Numbered from the stretch's first letter, positions 1 to 6,700 are shown. The stretch is 10,093 bases of DNA from an uncultured bacterium (GCA_945910925.1 CAMDZX010000062.1:1-10093); one strand, 5' to 3'. A program made the numbers and translations. Notes: generated from the letters alone by a model not told the origin.

Positions 1-373
1 AGGAGAAACAACCGTAATCGGTGATGATGTCCTTATATATCAGCAGGTAACTCTTGGCGGAACGGGGAAAGAGACAGGTAAACGGCATCCGACAATCGGG
101 AACAATGTAATACTCGGAGCCGGAGCAAAAATTTTGGGGAATATAAAAATAGCTGACCATGTTCGAATAGGTGCAGGGTCGGTGGTTGTTAATGATGTTC
201 CTGAATATTCTACCGTTGTTGGTGTTCCAGGGAAAATCGTTCAGCAAAAATACGTGGCAGCTGATGGAACTTTACAACACAATAGAATTCCTGACCCTGT
301 TACATGCGAACTTAACAGAATGAAGTACGAAATCCTTGACTTGCGTGAACAACTGGAAAAGTTGAAAAAATAA
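1..373 (+). CDS. cysE: Serine O-acetyltransferase, C-terminal part (5' end outside window)
   Basis: This cytoplasmic enzyme transfers acetyl from acetyl-CoA to L-serine, giving O-acetylserine, the precursor of cysteine. The reading frame is open from base 2 and yields 123 residues before TAA at 371-373; the first ATG in view (134) is internal. The visible part is a left-handed beta-helix of hexapeptide repeats with the CysE signature VTLGGTGKETGKRHPTIG. Its RHP histidine matches the second active-site His of the family (His193 in E. coli). Further repeats (IGNNVILGAGAKILGN, IGAGSVVVNDVP) and the VVGVPGKIV acyl-CoA-binding end follow. A charged tail of about 30 residues, probably helical, closes the protein. 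The catalytic LDHATG-type segment and the N-terminal helical domain lie outside the window. The identification is firm; only the full length is unknown. Confidence 0.95.
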   Translation, partial: GETTVIGDDVLIYQQVTLGGTGKETGKRHPTIGNNVILGAGAKILGNIKIADHVRIGAGSVVVNDVPEYSTVVGVPGKIVQQKYVAADGTLQHNRIPDPVTCELNRMKYEILDLREQLEKLKK

Positions 374-381
374 TACTCTGA

Positions 382-410
382 TTGCTAAATAACTGTATTT
401 TTGTTATGAT
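382..410 (+). promoter_or_regulatory. Promoter of fabI
   Basis: A TTGCTA -35 box (382-387) and a TATGAT -10 box (405-410) are separated by 17 bases. They lie between the cysE stop and the fabI start. Transcription would begin near 417, leaving a leader of about 32 bases that contains the ribosome-binding site AGAGAGGGA (432-440), 8 bases before the ATG. Predicted from consensus only. Confidence 0.6.
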
Positions 411-448
411 TGGTTTGTTAAACTTTATTATAGAGAGGGATACGAAAT

Positions 449-1258
449 ATGGATTTAATGAAAGGTAAAAAGGGTGTTATATTTGGTGTTTCTAACACTC
501 ATGGTATAGCTTACGGTATTGCAAAACAACTTCACGATGCAGGTGCTGAAATAGCATTCACTTATGCCGGAGAAGCTATGGAAAAAAGAGTTAAACCTAT
601 TGCCGAAGGTATGGGTGCAAAGATTATTATGAGTTGTGACGTTACAAAAGAAGATGAAGTAAAAGCCGTTTTTGATGAATGTGAAAAGGTATACGGTAAA
701 CTTGATTTTGTTGTTCACGCAGTAGCATTTGCGCCAAAAGAAGCATTAATGGGCAGATTTGTAGATACAACCGTTGATGCTTGGAATACCGCACTGGGTG
801 TTAGTGCTTATTCACTTGTAACAGTTGCACGTTGTGCAGAACCTATTATGAATGAAGGTTCTTCTATATTTGCATTGACTTATCTTGGCTCCGTAAAATC
901 TGTTCCAAGCTACAATGTAATGGGTGTTGCAAAAGCTGCGTTAGAATCTGCAATGAGATTCTTGGCAGTAGATTTAGGTCCAAAAGGAATAAGAGTTAAC
1001 TGCTTATCGTCAGGTGCTGTTAAAACTCTTGCATCAATGGGTATTTCAGGCTTCTCTAAGATGTTAAAAGCAGCAGTTGCACGTTCTCCTCTTGGCAGAA
1101 ATGTTTCTCTTGAAGATGTAGGAAAAGCAGGCTTATTCTTGGCTTCTGATTTATCTTCAGGTATTACAGGTGAAGTTCTATACTGTGACTGCGGTTGTAA
1201 TTCAGCTTACGCATCAGCGCAAGAAATGGATATTATTTCAAATAACATCGAATTATAA
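449..1258 (+). CDS. fabI: Enoyl-[acyl-carrier-protein] reductase (NADH), FabI
   Basis: FabI reduces trans-2-enoyl-ACP to acyl-ACP, the last step of each cycle of type II fatty acid synthesis in the cytoplasm. The 269-residue protein is close to the E. coli length (262) and aligns with it almost without gaps. It has a Rossmann-fold SDR start (GVSNTHGIAYG, 13-23), CDVT (63-66) near the adenine pocket, the LTYLG tyrosine (Tyr145), and the catalytic pair Tyr155 and Lys162 in SYNVMGVAKAAL. Residue 93, in HAVAFAP, is Ala where E. coli has Gly93, the position changed in some triclosan- and diazaborine-resistant mutants. Near the C-terminus the usual VDGG is replaced by CDCGC (246-250), which is unusual. 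The start at 449 is supported by a good ribosome-binding site. The gene has its own promoter and terminator and looks monocistronic. Confidence 0.96.
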   Translation: MDLMKGKKGVIFGVSNTHGIAYGIAKQLHDAGAEIAFTYAGEAMEKRVKPIAEGMGAKIIMSCDVTKEDEVKAVFDECEKVYGKLDFVVHAVAFAPKEALMGRFVDTTVDAWNTALGVSAYSLVTVARCAEPIMNEGSSIFALTYLGSVKSVPSYNVMGVAKAALESAMRFLAVDLGPKGIRVNCLSSGAVKTLASMGISGFSKMLKAAVARSPLGRNVSLEDVGKAGLFLASDLSSGITGEVLYCDCGCNSAYASAQEMDIISNNIEL

Positions 1259-1278
1259 TTATTATTTGTTTTTAAGTG

Positions 1279-1312
1279 AAAAAATGAGGAAGTTCTATCT
1301 TCCTCATTTTTT
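1279..1312. terminator. Bidirectional hairpin terminator between fabI and the coiled-coil gene
   Basis: A perfect 14-bp stem (1279-1292 with 1299-1312) encloses the loop TTCTAT. The stem has a GAGGAAG/CTTCCTC core with A-runs on one side and T-runs on the other. It therefore resembles an intrinsic terminator in both directions, serving fabI on the plus strand and the convergent gene at 1343-1735 on the minus strand. Confidence 0.9.
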
Positions 1313-1342
1313 ATTATAAATAGAAAAATATTTTTTCTACAA

Positions 1343-1735
1343 TTATTGTCCCGTATTTATAGTATTATTCTCTGCTTGAATTTGCAGACATCGGTATTCA
1401 TTTGCAAGATTTATAATTTCAGATTGTTCTTCTTGAATAGCATCCATTCTGATATCAATTCTTGTAATGTGTGCAATTCTTTCCTGTTGAATACGGATAG
1501 TATTTTGCAATTTTGCCATTGCAGCATCCTGATTCTTTAAAACAGTATTGAGCCTTTTTATTAAAGCATCCTGTTGCTCCAATTTTCGCAACATAATTTC
1601 CATTGCATCTTTTCTCTTTTGATTAGATTGTTGAGAAAGTTGCAAACAAAGCTCTAAACGCTTAACTTCCATTTCCAATTTTTTAATTTGGCTTTTATCT
1701 GTGATAGTGAATAAATTATCAAAAATATTATCCAT
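1343..1735 (-). CDS. Coiled-coil hypothetical protein
   Basis: I do not recognise a family. The 130-residue product is almost entirely predicted helix. From about residue 15 to 110 it shows heptad-like spacing of Leu/Ile/Met with many Gln, Lys and Glu (for example KKLEMEVKRLELCLQLSQQ), typical of a dimeric coiled coil. There is no signal peptide or membrane segment. It lies 69 bases after the CpaE-like gene on the same strand and may be read with it, which would suit a partner or localisation factor; that is inference. No Shine-Dalgarno sequence precedes the ATG. A promoter-like pair (1742-1769) would put the transcript start almost exactly at the start codon. The gene ends against the shared terminator with fabI. 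Codon usage and length make a real gene likely. Confidence 0.75.
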   Translation of the reverse strand: MDNIFDNLFTITDKSQIKKLEMEVKRLELCLQLSQQSNQKRKDAMEIMLRKLEQQDALIKRLNTVLKNQDAAMAKLQNTIRIQQERIAHITRIDIRMDAIQEEQSEIINLANEYRCLQIQAENNTINTGQ

Positions 1736-1741
1736 ATGTAT

Positions 1742-1769
1742 ATTTTAACGATATATGCGCATTTTTCAA
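1742..1769 (-). promoter_or_regulatory. Possible promoter of the coiled-coil gene (leaderless)
   Basis: On the minus strand TTGAAA (1769-1764) and TAAAAT (1747-1742) are 16 bases apart. A start site about 7 bases further would fall at or next to the ATG at 1735. This matches the lack of a ribosome-binding site, but the region is AT-rich and the match may be chance. Confidence 0.4.
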
Positions 1770-1804
1770 TTAAACTAAAGTTGGGTTTTGCAAATAGCGC
1801 TAAT

Positions 1805-2944
1805 TTACGAATATACAACATCTTTAGCAATAACATCTTCGATAAGTTTTGTTGCAAGTCCGCTAAAACTTAGAGTAACGTTGGAATTTTCGTTTAACTC
1901 GCAAACAGGCATTGCTTTATTAATTGATGACATAATTGCAAAGTAGTTATTTGGTATTTTCCAGTATATTTTTTGGTTAAGAACTTTTTCTACATCTTCG
2001 GTTTTAATTTCATCGTTTTCAAGATATCTGTTTATAATAATTTTTGTTTTCTTTTCATCATAACCGAGATTTTTGAACAAATCTAAACATCTTTGACAGT
2101 TTCGGATAAGCGGAAGATTCACTATTGAAACAAGCAGTATAAGGTCTGAAAGTTCAAGAATCTTTAAATTCATCTTGTCTACACTTGTTCCTAAATCTAC
2201 CAATATGTAAGAGAAGGATTCTCTAAGATATTCAAAAAGTTTATATATGTGTGTAGGAGTCATTACGTGAGTTTCTTCCATATATATAGGTTCTGCGAGC
2301 ACGTACAAACTTGTGTTTTTATACTGTTTACAAGCGTTAAGCACGGCTTCTGCTCCGTTATGGGATGCTTTTTCAACTGCTGATGCAATACTGACAGACG
2401 GCTTTATATTGATAAACGTTGTAACATCACCTAACGGAAGGTTTAAGTCTACAAGGACGACTTTTTCTCTTGTCTGACGAGCAAATTCTACTGCTAAATT
2501 CGTAGCAATCGCAGTTTTTCCAATCCCGCCCTTGTTAGAAAAAATTGATATGATGTTGGATTTATTTACGGTTTTGACATTTTCAGCAGAACATTTTTTG
2601 ATTGATGCAAAAAAATCCTTTTTTATCACAGGCTTCGATAAATAATCTTTAGCCCCCGCCCTTAATGCCTGAATAACAAGGTTTGTTGTGTAGTTTGATG
2701 ATAAAAATATAGTACTGATATTGTTTTCTTTGAAAGAGGTTAAAGTTTTTCTGTCAAAATCTGCATTTCCTGTTTCTGAATAAACAACTATCTGAGGATG
2801 AGTTTGCAAAACATACTCCAATCCTTCTTCATAGTTTTCAAATGTCATGTCGCATACAGGAGATTCAAATTCTGACAAATATGTCTTAATTAATTCTGCA
2901 GATTCTTTATCTCTCTCAAAGATTACTACTTTTCCACTGTTCAT
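1805..2944 (-). CDS. CpaE/TadZ-like protein: degenerate receiver plus MinD/ParA-type ATPase
   Basis: The 379-residue protein has two parts. Residues 5-118 form a response-regulator-like fold ending in the typical QALRAGAKDYLSKP segment, with Lys104 conserved. The phospho-acceptor position (PQIVVYS, Ser56) is not Asp, so it should not be phosphorylated normally. Residues 130-375 form a SIMIBI ATPase. The deviant Walker A motif SNKGGIGKT (136-144) carries the signature Lys138 and Lys143. VVLVDLNLPLGD (162-173) and YILVDLGTS (246-254) match Walker A' and Walker B. This architecture is that of CpaE/TadZ, which place the Tad/Flp pilus machinery at the cell pole; relatives act in other positioning roles. 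No other tad genes are in view, so the pilus link is inference. The ATG at 2944 has a strong site, GAGGTGAG (2954-2947). The coiled-coil gene follows downstream on the same strand. Confidence 0.88.
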   Translation of the reverse strand: MNSGKVVIFERDKESAELIKTYLSEFESPVCDMTFENYEEGLEYVLQTHPQIVVYSETGNADFDRKTLTSFKENNISTIFLSSNYTTNLVIQALRAGAKDYLSKPVIKKDFFASIKKCSAENVKTVNKSNIISIFSNKGGIGKTAIATNLAVEFARQTREKVVLVDLNLPLGDVTTFINIKPSVSIASAVEKASHNGAEAVLNACKQYKNTSLYVLAEPIYMEETHVMTPTHIYKLFEYLRESFSYILVDLGTSVDKMNLKILELSDLILLVSIVNLPLIRNCQRCLDLFKNLGYDEKKTKIIINRYLENDEIKTEDVEKVLNQKIYWKIPNNYFAIMSSINKAMPVCELNENSNVTLSFSGLATKLIEDVIAKDVVYS

Positions 2945-2960
2945 AACTCACCTCAAAACA

Positions 2961-2989
2961 ATGATACATTATTTTAGATGAATATACAA
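2961..2989 (-). promoter_or_regulatory. Promoter of the CpaE-like gene
   Basis: On the minus strand TTGTAT (2989-2984) and TATCAT (2966-2961) are 17 bases apart. The predicted start, near 2954, would place the Shine-Dalgarno sequence GAGGTGAG at the very 5' end of a leader of about 10 bases. Confidence 0.5.
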
Positions 2990-3021
2990 TAGTGGATAAA
3001 AATTAGATTATGTATTTATAG

Positions 3022-3027
3022 TATAAT
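3022..3027 (+). promoter_or_regulatory. -10 box of the LipM-type gene, implying a leaderless mRNA
   Basis: A perfect TATAAT sits 7 bases before the ATG at 3035, so transcription should begin at or one base before the start codon. No convincing -35 box lies 16-18 bases upstream. AAGG at 3028-3031 is only 3 bases from the ATG, too close for a normal Shine-Dalgarno sequence. Confidence 0.5.
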
Positions 3028-3034
3028 AAGGTAT

Positions 3035-3682
3035 ATGAAATTTATACCTTATAGTGTCAATTCCGGTAAACAAAATATGGAAATTGACGAAGAAATCTTA
3101 AATAATGCAATAAAAACACAAGCTACTGATTCTGTGTTCCGTCTGTATGCTTGGAATCCTCCCTGTATTTCGCTCGGCAGAAACCAAAATGACAGTTTTT
3201 TGGATTTAGAATTACTAAATAAATATAATATCGATGTTGTGAGACGACTCACCGGAGGGCGGGCTTTATTACATGATAAAGAAATTACATATAGTTTTGT
3301 ATGTCCCGAAAACATTCTCAAAAACGGTGGCAGTGTTATTGAATCTTACAAAGAAATCTCTCAAATATTAATTGATGCATTCCAAACTCTTGGGATTGAA
3401 CTTTCGCTTGGCGGAGACAAAGGAATTCATACAAAGTTTGATTACTGTATGCTAATATCTACCGGTGCAGATTTATGTTACAACGGCAGAAAATTTATCG
3501 GCTCTGCTCAATGTAGAAAAAACGGATATATTTTGCAACACGGCTCAATATTACTTGATTACAACAGAGAGCTTTTGGAAGAACTTTTTAAAGAACAAGT
3601 CTCAACAGATTCTATAATTAGTCTTAAAGAAATTAATCCTAAAATTTCTGTACAGGATGTAATAAACGCTTTAATGAAATGA
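3035..3682 (+). CDS. Lipoate-pathway protein: LipM-type octanoyltransferase or lipoate-protein ligase
   Basis: The 215-residue protein belongs to the biotin/lipoate A/B ligase fold family, which attaches octanoyl or lipoyl groups to the lysine of lipoyl domains such as GcvH or E2 subunits. It begins with the typical strand and helix (MKFIPYSVNSGKQNMEIDEE). RRLTGGRALLH (70-80), the acyl-binding loop, follows, then NGRKFIGSAQCRKNG (150-164) and LQHGSILL (167-174). Cys138, 15 residues before Lys153, sits where B. subtilis LipM has its catalytic Cys150, by alignment from memory. This favours an octanoyltransferase over an ATP-using ligase, but does not prove it. It is shorter than LipM (about 278 residues) and has no separate C-terminal LplA domain. 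The conserved N-terminus supports the start at 3035 rather than the internal ATG at residue 15. The gene stands alone between a divergent promoter region and a terminator. Confidence 0.85.
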   Translation: MKFIPYSVNSGKQNMEIDEEILNNAIKTQATDSVFRLYAWNPPCISLGRNQNDSFLDLELLNKYNIDVVRRLTGGRALLHDKEITYSFVCPENILKNGGSVIESYKEISQILIDAFQTLGIELSLGGDKGIHTKFDYCMLISTGADLCYNGRKFIGSAQCRKNGYILQHGSILLDYNRELLEELFKEQVSTDSIISLKEINPKISVQDVINALMK

Positions 3683-3711
3683 AACACTTTAAGGCAATCT
3701 TTAAACAAATA

Positions 3712-3747
3712 AAAAACGAGGATAACCGATAAATCATCCTCGTTTTT
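3712..3747. terminator. Bidirectional terminator between the LipM-type gene and secY
   Basis: A perfect 12-bp stem (3712-3723 with 3736-3747), AAAAACGAGGAT with ATCCTCGTTTTT, encloses a 12-base loop. T-runs follow on both strands, so it can end the converging plus-strand gene and the rpsE-secY operon. Confidence 0.9.
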
Positions 3748-3764
3748 ATAATTATAACTAAAGT

Positions 3765-5102
3765 CTATTGTTTTAGAAAAGTCTCATAGTTTCTTGCCAG
3801 TAGGTGTGTCCTTACTTGATTTATCAAATCAAGTGCAACACCAACCATAATTATTAATGATGTAGCACCGATACCTTGCATTGTTTTGATGTTTGTAACA
3901 TAACTTGCAAATGAAGGTACCAAAGCAATTAACCCCAAGCCAAGTGCGCCGATGAACGTTGTCTTGGATAAGATTTTATCCAGAGCTTCCGCCGTAGGTC
4001 TGCCCGGTTTTATACCCGGTATTGATGACCCGTATTTTTTCAGATTGTTTGCAATTTCTTTTGGCTGCATATTTGGCATAATTGATGCATAAAAGAATGT
4101 CAACAACACAATCAACGTAAAGTATATTACGTAATAAACAAGTCCGTCAGGGCTGAATACCTTATTTAGCATGAGTACAAGATTCTGAACAGTTTCGTTA
4201 TGAATACTTGCCTGCCCGACAACACTTAATACGGTAGACGGGAATAATAAAATCGCTATTGCAAAAATGATAGGCATAACCCCGCCCGGATTAAGTTTAA
4301 ACGGAATAAACGTGTTTACACCGCCATATACCTTGTTTCCGACCTGCCTTTTTGGGTTTACGATAATAACTTTTCTCACGGCTTCCTGCATTATTACAAT
4401 GAAAACCATTGTTGCGAAGAAAATTGCAAGAAGTAAGAACAAACCGAACTGTAATCCCGGATCTCTTGCAACTAACTGTGCTGTTCTTGATGAATATAAC
4501 GGTATCCCTGAAATAATACCAACAAAGATGATAAGAGAACCACCGTTTCCTATTCCTCTTTCCGTAATAAGTTCAGAAAACCACATTACAAGAACAGAAC
4601 CCGCAGTTAACGTAACAACCGATGAAATATAAAACATCGGATGACTTATTCCCGAAGTAATTGCACCCGGAAGATGTGACATAAAAGTCATAAATATAAC
4701 CGACTGAAATGCCGCCAATACAACGGTAAACAATCTGGTATACTGTGACAACTTACGTCTTCCGGCTTCGCCTTCTTCTTTTTGAAGTTTTTCCAAAGAC
4801 GGAATTACAACCGAAACCAGTTGGACTATAATTTGTGCGGTAATATAAGGCCCAATTCCCAATGCAAAAATGGAAACCTTACCTAACGCACCACCCGAAA
4901 ACAAGTCCAAAAATCCGATAATGTTATTTCCGCCTGCAATCCTTGAGAAAATTTCGTTATTAATCCCAAAAATAGGCAACTGGACACCAAATCTGAATGC
5001 GGCAATCATCAGAAACGTAAAGATTATTTTAGCCTTTAGTCCTGATGCGTTCCACATAGACATGATATCTGCACTTGTAGGCATTTTTAAGTTTTGTGCC
5101 AT
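3765..5102 (-). CDS. secY: Preprotein translocase subunit SecY
   Basis: SecY is the central membrane channel of the SecYEG translocon, which exports unfolded proteins and inserts membrane proteins. The 445 residues match the usual length and show about ten hydrophobic segments. Clear family marks are the plug/TM2 signature GALGKVSIFALGIGPYITAQ (71-90), the TM4-cytoplasmic stretch ELITERGIGNGGSLIIF (177-193), NPGGVMPIIFA (271-281) and the ribosome/SecA-binding loop KKYGSSIPGIKPGRPT (355-370). The C-terminal RNYETFLKQ is also typical. Its ATG shares one base with the rplO stop (TAATG, 5104-5100), so the two are translationally coupled. In many bacteria adk, map or infA follow in the operon; here a strong terminator comes 18 bases after the stop, so secY is the last gene. 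Confidence 0.98.
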   Translation of the reverse strand: MAQNLKMPTSADIMSMWNASGLKAKIIFTFLMIAAFRFGVQLPIFGINNEIFSRIAGGNNIIGFLDLFSGGALGKVSIFALGIGPYITAQIIVQLVSVVIPSLEKLQKEEGEAGRRKLSQYTRLFTVVLAAFQSVIFMTFMSHLPGAITSGISHPMFYISSVVTLTAGSVLVMWFSELITERGIGNGGSLIIFVGIISGIPLYSSRTAQLVARDPGLQFGLFLLLAIFFATMVFIVIMQEAVRKVIIVNPKRQVGNKVYGGVNTFIPFKLNPGGVMPIIFAIAILLFPSTVLSVVGQASIHNETVQNLVLMLNKVFSPDGLVYYVIYFTLIVLLTFFYASIMPNMQPKEIANNLKKYGSSIPGIKPGRPTAEALDKILSKTTFIGALGLGLIALVPSFASYVTNIKTMQGIGATSLIIMVGVALDLINQVRTHLLARNYETFLKQ

Positions 5103-5557
5103 TATACTAACTCAACCTTTCCACCTGCTGCTTCAATTTTAGATTTTGCAGAAGGTGATACATAAACTGCTTTAACGTTAAGAGCTTTCTTAACTTCACC
5201 GTTACCCAAAACTCTTAAACCTTCGCTTGAAGGATGAACTTTTCTCAGTTCTTTTAAAGCTTCTAAAGAAATGTCTGTAATATCAAGTTGTTCAAGTCTG
5301 CCAACATTAATTTCAGCCCAATTTCTCTTATTAATTAATTGGAAGCCTTTTAATTTAGGTAATTGTCTGTAACTAGGCATTTGTCCGCCTTCGAAGCCTC
5401 TTTTTGAGCTTCTGCCTGAACGTTGACCTTCACCGTTATGACCACGTGTAGAAGTTTTACCCATTCCTGAAGCACGTCCGCGTCCTACTCTTTTTTTTGA
5501 AGATGTAGAACCTTCTGCAGGTCTTAAATCTTCTAAAGTTATTTTATCTTTTGACAT
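5102..5557 (-). CDS. rplO: 50S ribosomal protein L15
   Basis: L15 is a 23S rRNA-binding protein needed late in large-subunit assembly. The 151-residue product has the classical basic, glycine-rich N-terminal tail that threads into rRNA (RVGRGRASGMGKTSTRGHNG, 23-42), GFEGGQMPSYRQLPKLKGF (54-72), and the compact C-terminal domain ending in KIEAAGGKVELV. A purine-rich site, AGAGGAA, precedes the ATG by about 7 bases. It lies 22 bases after rpmD and overlaps the secY start by one base, in standard spc-operon order. Confidence 0.97.
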   Translation of the reverse strand: MSKDKITLEDLRPAEGSTSSKKRVGRGRASGMGKTSTRGHNGEGQRSGRSSKRGFEGGQMPSYRQLPKLKGFQLINKRNWAEINVGRLEQLDITDISLEALKELRKVHPSSEGLRVLGNGEVKKALNVKAVYVSPSAKSKIEAAGGKVELV

Positions 5558-5579
5558 TTTTATATTCCTCTTTCTTAAA

Positions 5580-5765
5580 TTAATCTACTATTGAAACTAA
5601 ATGAGATATTTTGTTTACCATACCCATAATTGTTGCACTGTCGTGATGTTCAACAACTTGATCTTTTTTAGAAAAGCCAAGAGCTGCAGCAATTTTTCTT
5701 TGAGCAGGTGTTGTTCCGATTAAACTTTTTACAAGTTTTATTTTTATTTGTTTTGTCTTTGCCAT
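5580..5765 (-). CDS. rpmD: 50S ribosomal protein L30
   Basis: The 61-residue small L30 begins with the typical basic strand (QIKIKLVKSLIGTT) and contains the AQRKIAAALGF helix that contacts 23S rRNA. The end (VNKISHLVSIVD) matches the family's final strand. It sits between rpsE and rplO as in most bacteria. From general knowledge, photosynthetic cyanobacteria and plastids lack L30, so its presence says something about the lineage if the Melainabacteria assignment is right. A weak site, AAGGA, lies about 10 bases before the ATG. Confidence 0.95.
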   Translation of the reverse strand: MAKTKQIKIKLVKSLIGTTPAQRKIAAALGFSKKDQVVEHHDSATIMGMVNKISHLVSIVD

Positions 5766-5816
5766 TTTATTATTTTCCTTATTATTTCATGTAATATTTA
5801 AATTCAAATTACCCGA

Positions 5817-6485
5817 CTAGTTTAAAAGTTCAGCCATAGTCAAACCGCGTTTTTTAGCAACATCTGCAAACGGTGTTAATGATTTTAACGCTTCGATAGT
5901 TGCATTTGCTGCGTTAAGCGGAGAGTTAGAACCCAAAGATTTTGAAAGAATATTTTCAATACCTGCAAGTTCTAATACTGAACGAACGGCACCACCGGCA
6001 ATAATACCTGTACCTTGAGATGCAGGTCTTAACATTACCGCACCTGCGCCTGAACGTGCTTTAATTGGGTGAGGAATTGTTGTTTTGAAGATAGGAACGT
6101 TGATAAGATTTTTTCTGCCGTCAACAATTGCCTTTTGAATAGCAATAATAACTTCTGCAGCTTTTGCACAACCAACACCAACTTGTCCTTTTTGGTTCCC
6201 TACAATAACGATAGCTCTGAAACTAAGTTTTTTACCACCTTTTACAACCTTTGTAACTCTGCTTATTTGAACAACTTGTTCTTTCCATTCAGATTCAGGT
6301 TTTTCTTCCTTAGTTTCTACTTTTTTCTTTCTTGAACGAGATCTCTTAGCAGGTTTTGCTTCTTCTGCTTCAAGTTCTTCATTTGCCGCTTCAGCAGCTT
6401 CTGCTACAGTTTCTTCTTCAACCGTAACTTCTTCTGTAACTGTTTCTTCTACAACAGCTTCTAATTCTTTGTTTTCTTCAGTCAT
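5817..6485 (-). CDS. rpsE: 30S ribosomal protein S5 with a long charged N-terminal extension
   Basis: S5 helps shape the mRNA entry channel and the decoding centre of the small subunit. The S5 core starts near residue 66 (WKEQVVQISRVTKVVKGGKK). It has the double-stranded-RNA-binding-like domain, with VGVGCAKAAEVIIAIQKAI (102-120), then the C-terminal domain, with VMLRPASQGTGIIAGGAVR (150-168). At 222 residues it is about 55 longer than E. coli S5 (167). The extra N-terminus is in two parts: residues 1-43 hold 18 glutamates, and residues 44-55 are strongly basic (KPAKRSRSRKKK). The ATG has AAAGG about 7 bases upstream. No downstream start could produce only the core, because no Met codon occurs between residue 1 and the core, so the extension is part of the gene as read. 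rplR, normally just upstream, is absent. Confidence 0.95.
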   Translation of the reverse strand: MTEENKELEAVVEETVTEEVTVEEETVAEAAEAANEELEAEEAKPAKRSRSRKKKVETKEEKPESEWKEQVVQISRVTKVVKGGKKLSFRAIVIVGNQKGQVGVGCAKAAEVIIAIQKAIVDGRKNLINVPIFKTTIPHPIKARSGAGAVMLRPASQGTGIIAGGAVRSVLELAGIENILSKSLGSNSPLNAANATIEALKSLTPFADVAKKRGLTMAELLN

Positions 6486-6532
6486 GTTATACCTTTCGTA
6501 AATTTAGTGTAACTTTTAGCCTTTTATAATTT

Positions 6533-6585
6533 AACTGAATACGCAAAACACAATCCAATAAAGGACTTTTGCAAAATATTCAGTT
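6533..6585 (-). promoter_or_regulatory. Structured leader element upstream of rpsE
   Basis: Read on the minus strand, AACTGAATA (6585-6577) pairs perfectly with TATTCAGTT (6541-6533). Inside it GCAAAA (6576-6571 side shifted: TTTTGC at 6567-6572 on the plus strand) pairs with TTTTGC (6548-6543). At the tip AGTCC and GGATT form a 5-bp hairpin around TTTATT. The three nested stems form one long imperfect hairpin inside the predicted 115-base rpsE leader, ending 47 bases before the ATG. No T-run follows, so it is not an obvious terminator. Autoregulation by a ribosomal protein is inference. Confidence 0.55.
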
Positions 6586-6606
6586 GTTAACTTTTCTGAC
6601 CTCTCT

Positions 6607-6635
6607 ATAATATGTCAAACATACTTATTTTACAA
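6607..6635 (-). promoter_or_regulatory. Promoter of the rpsE-rpmD-rplO-secY operon
   Basis: On the minus strand TTGTAA (6635-6630) and TATTAT (6612-6607) are 17 bases apart. The predicted start near 6600 gives a leader of about 115 bases. A weaker pair closer to the gene, TTAAAT and TACACT, also 17 bases apart, would give a leader of only about 15 bases and exclude the hairpin. Confidence 0.5.
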
Positions 6636-6700
6636 GCAAAGTTTTAAATTTGTTACAAAAGTGGTAAATGGGTAAAGGGGAAGATTTAACCTATATAGAA

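Noticed and set aside
1321..1339. AT-only palindrome (TAGAAAAA, TAT, TTTTTCTA) after the coiled-coil gene
   Set aside because: An 8-bp stem with a 3-base loop and almost no G-C pairs is weak; the GC-containing hairpin next to it explains termination.
1654..1857. 67-residue minus-strand frame overlapping the end of the CpaE-like gene and the start of the coiled-coil gene
   Set aside because: It overlaps two better supported genes in another frame, lacks a ribosome-binding site and has a low-complexity hydrophobic translation.
4267..5142. Plus-strand frames of 121 and 90 residues opposite secY
   Set aside because: They are antisense shadows of the conserved secY gene, rich in Pro/Ile/Thr as expected from reading hydrophobic codons backwards, and show no ribosome-binding site.
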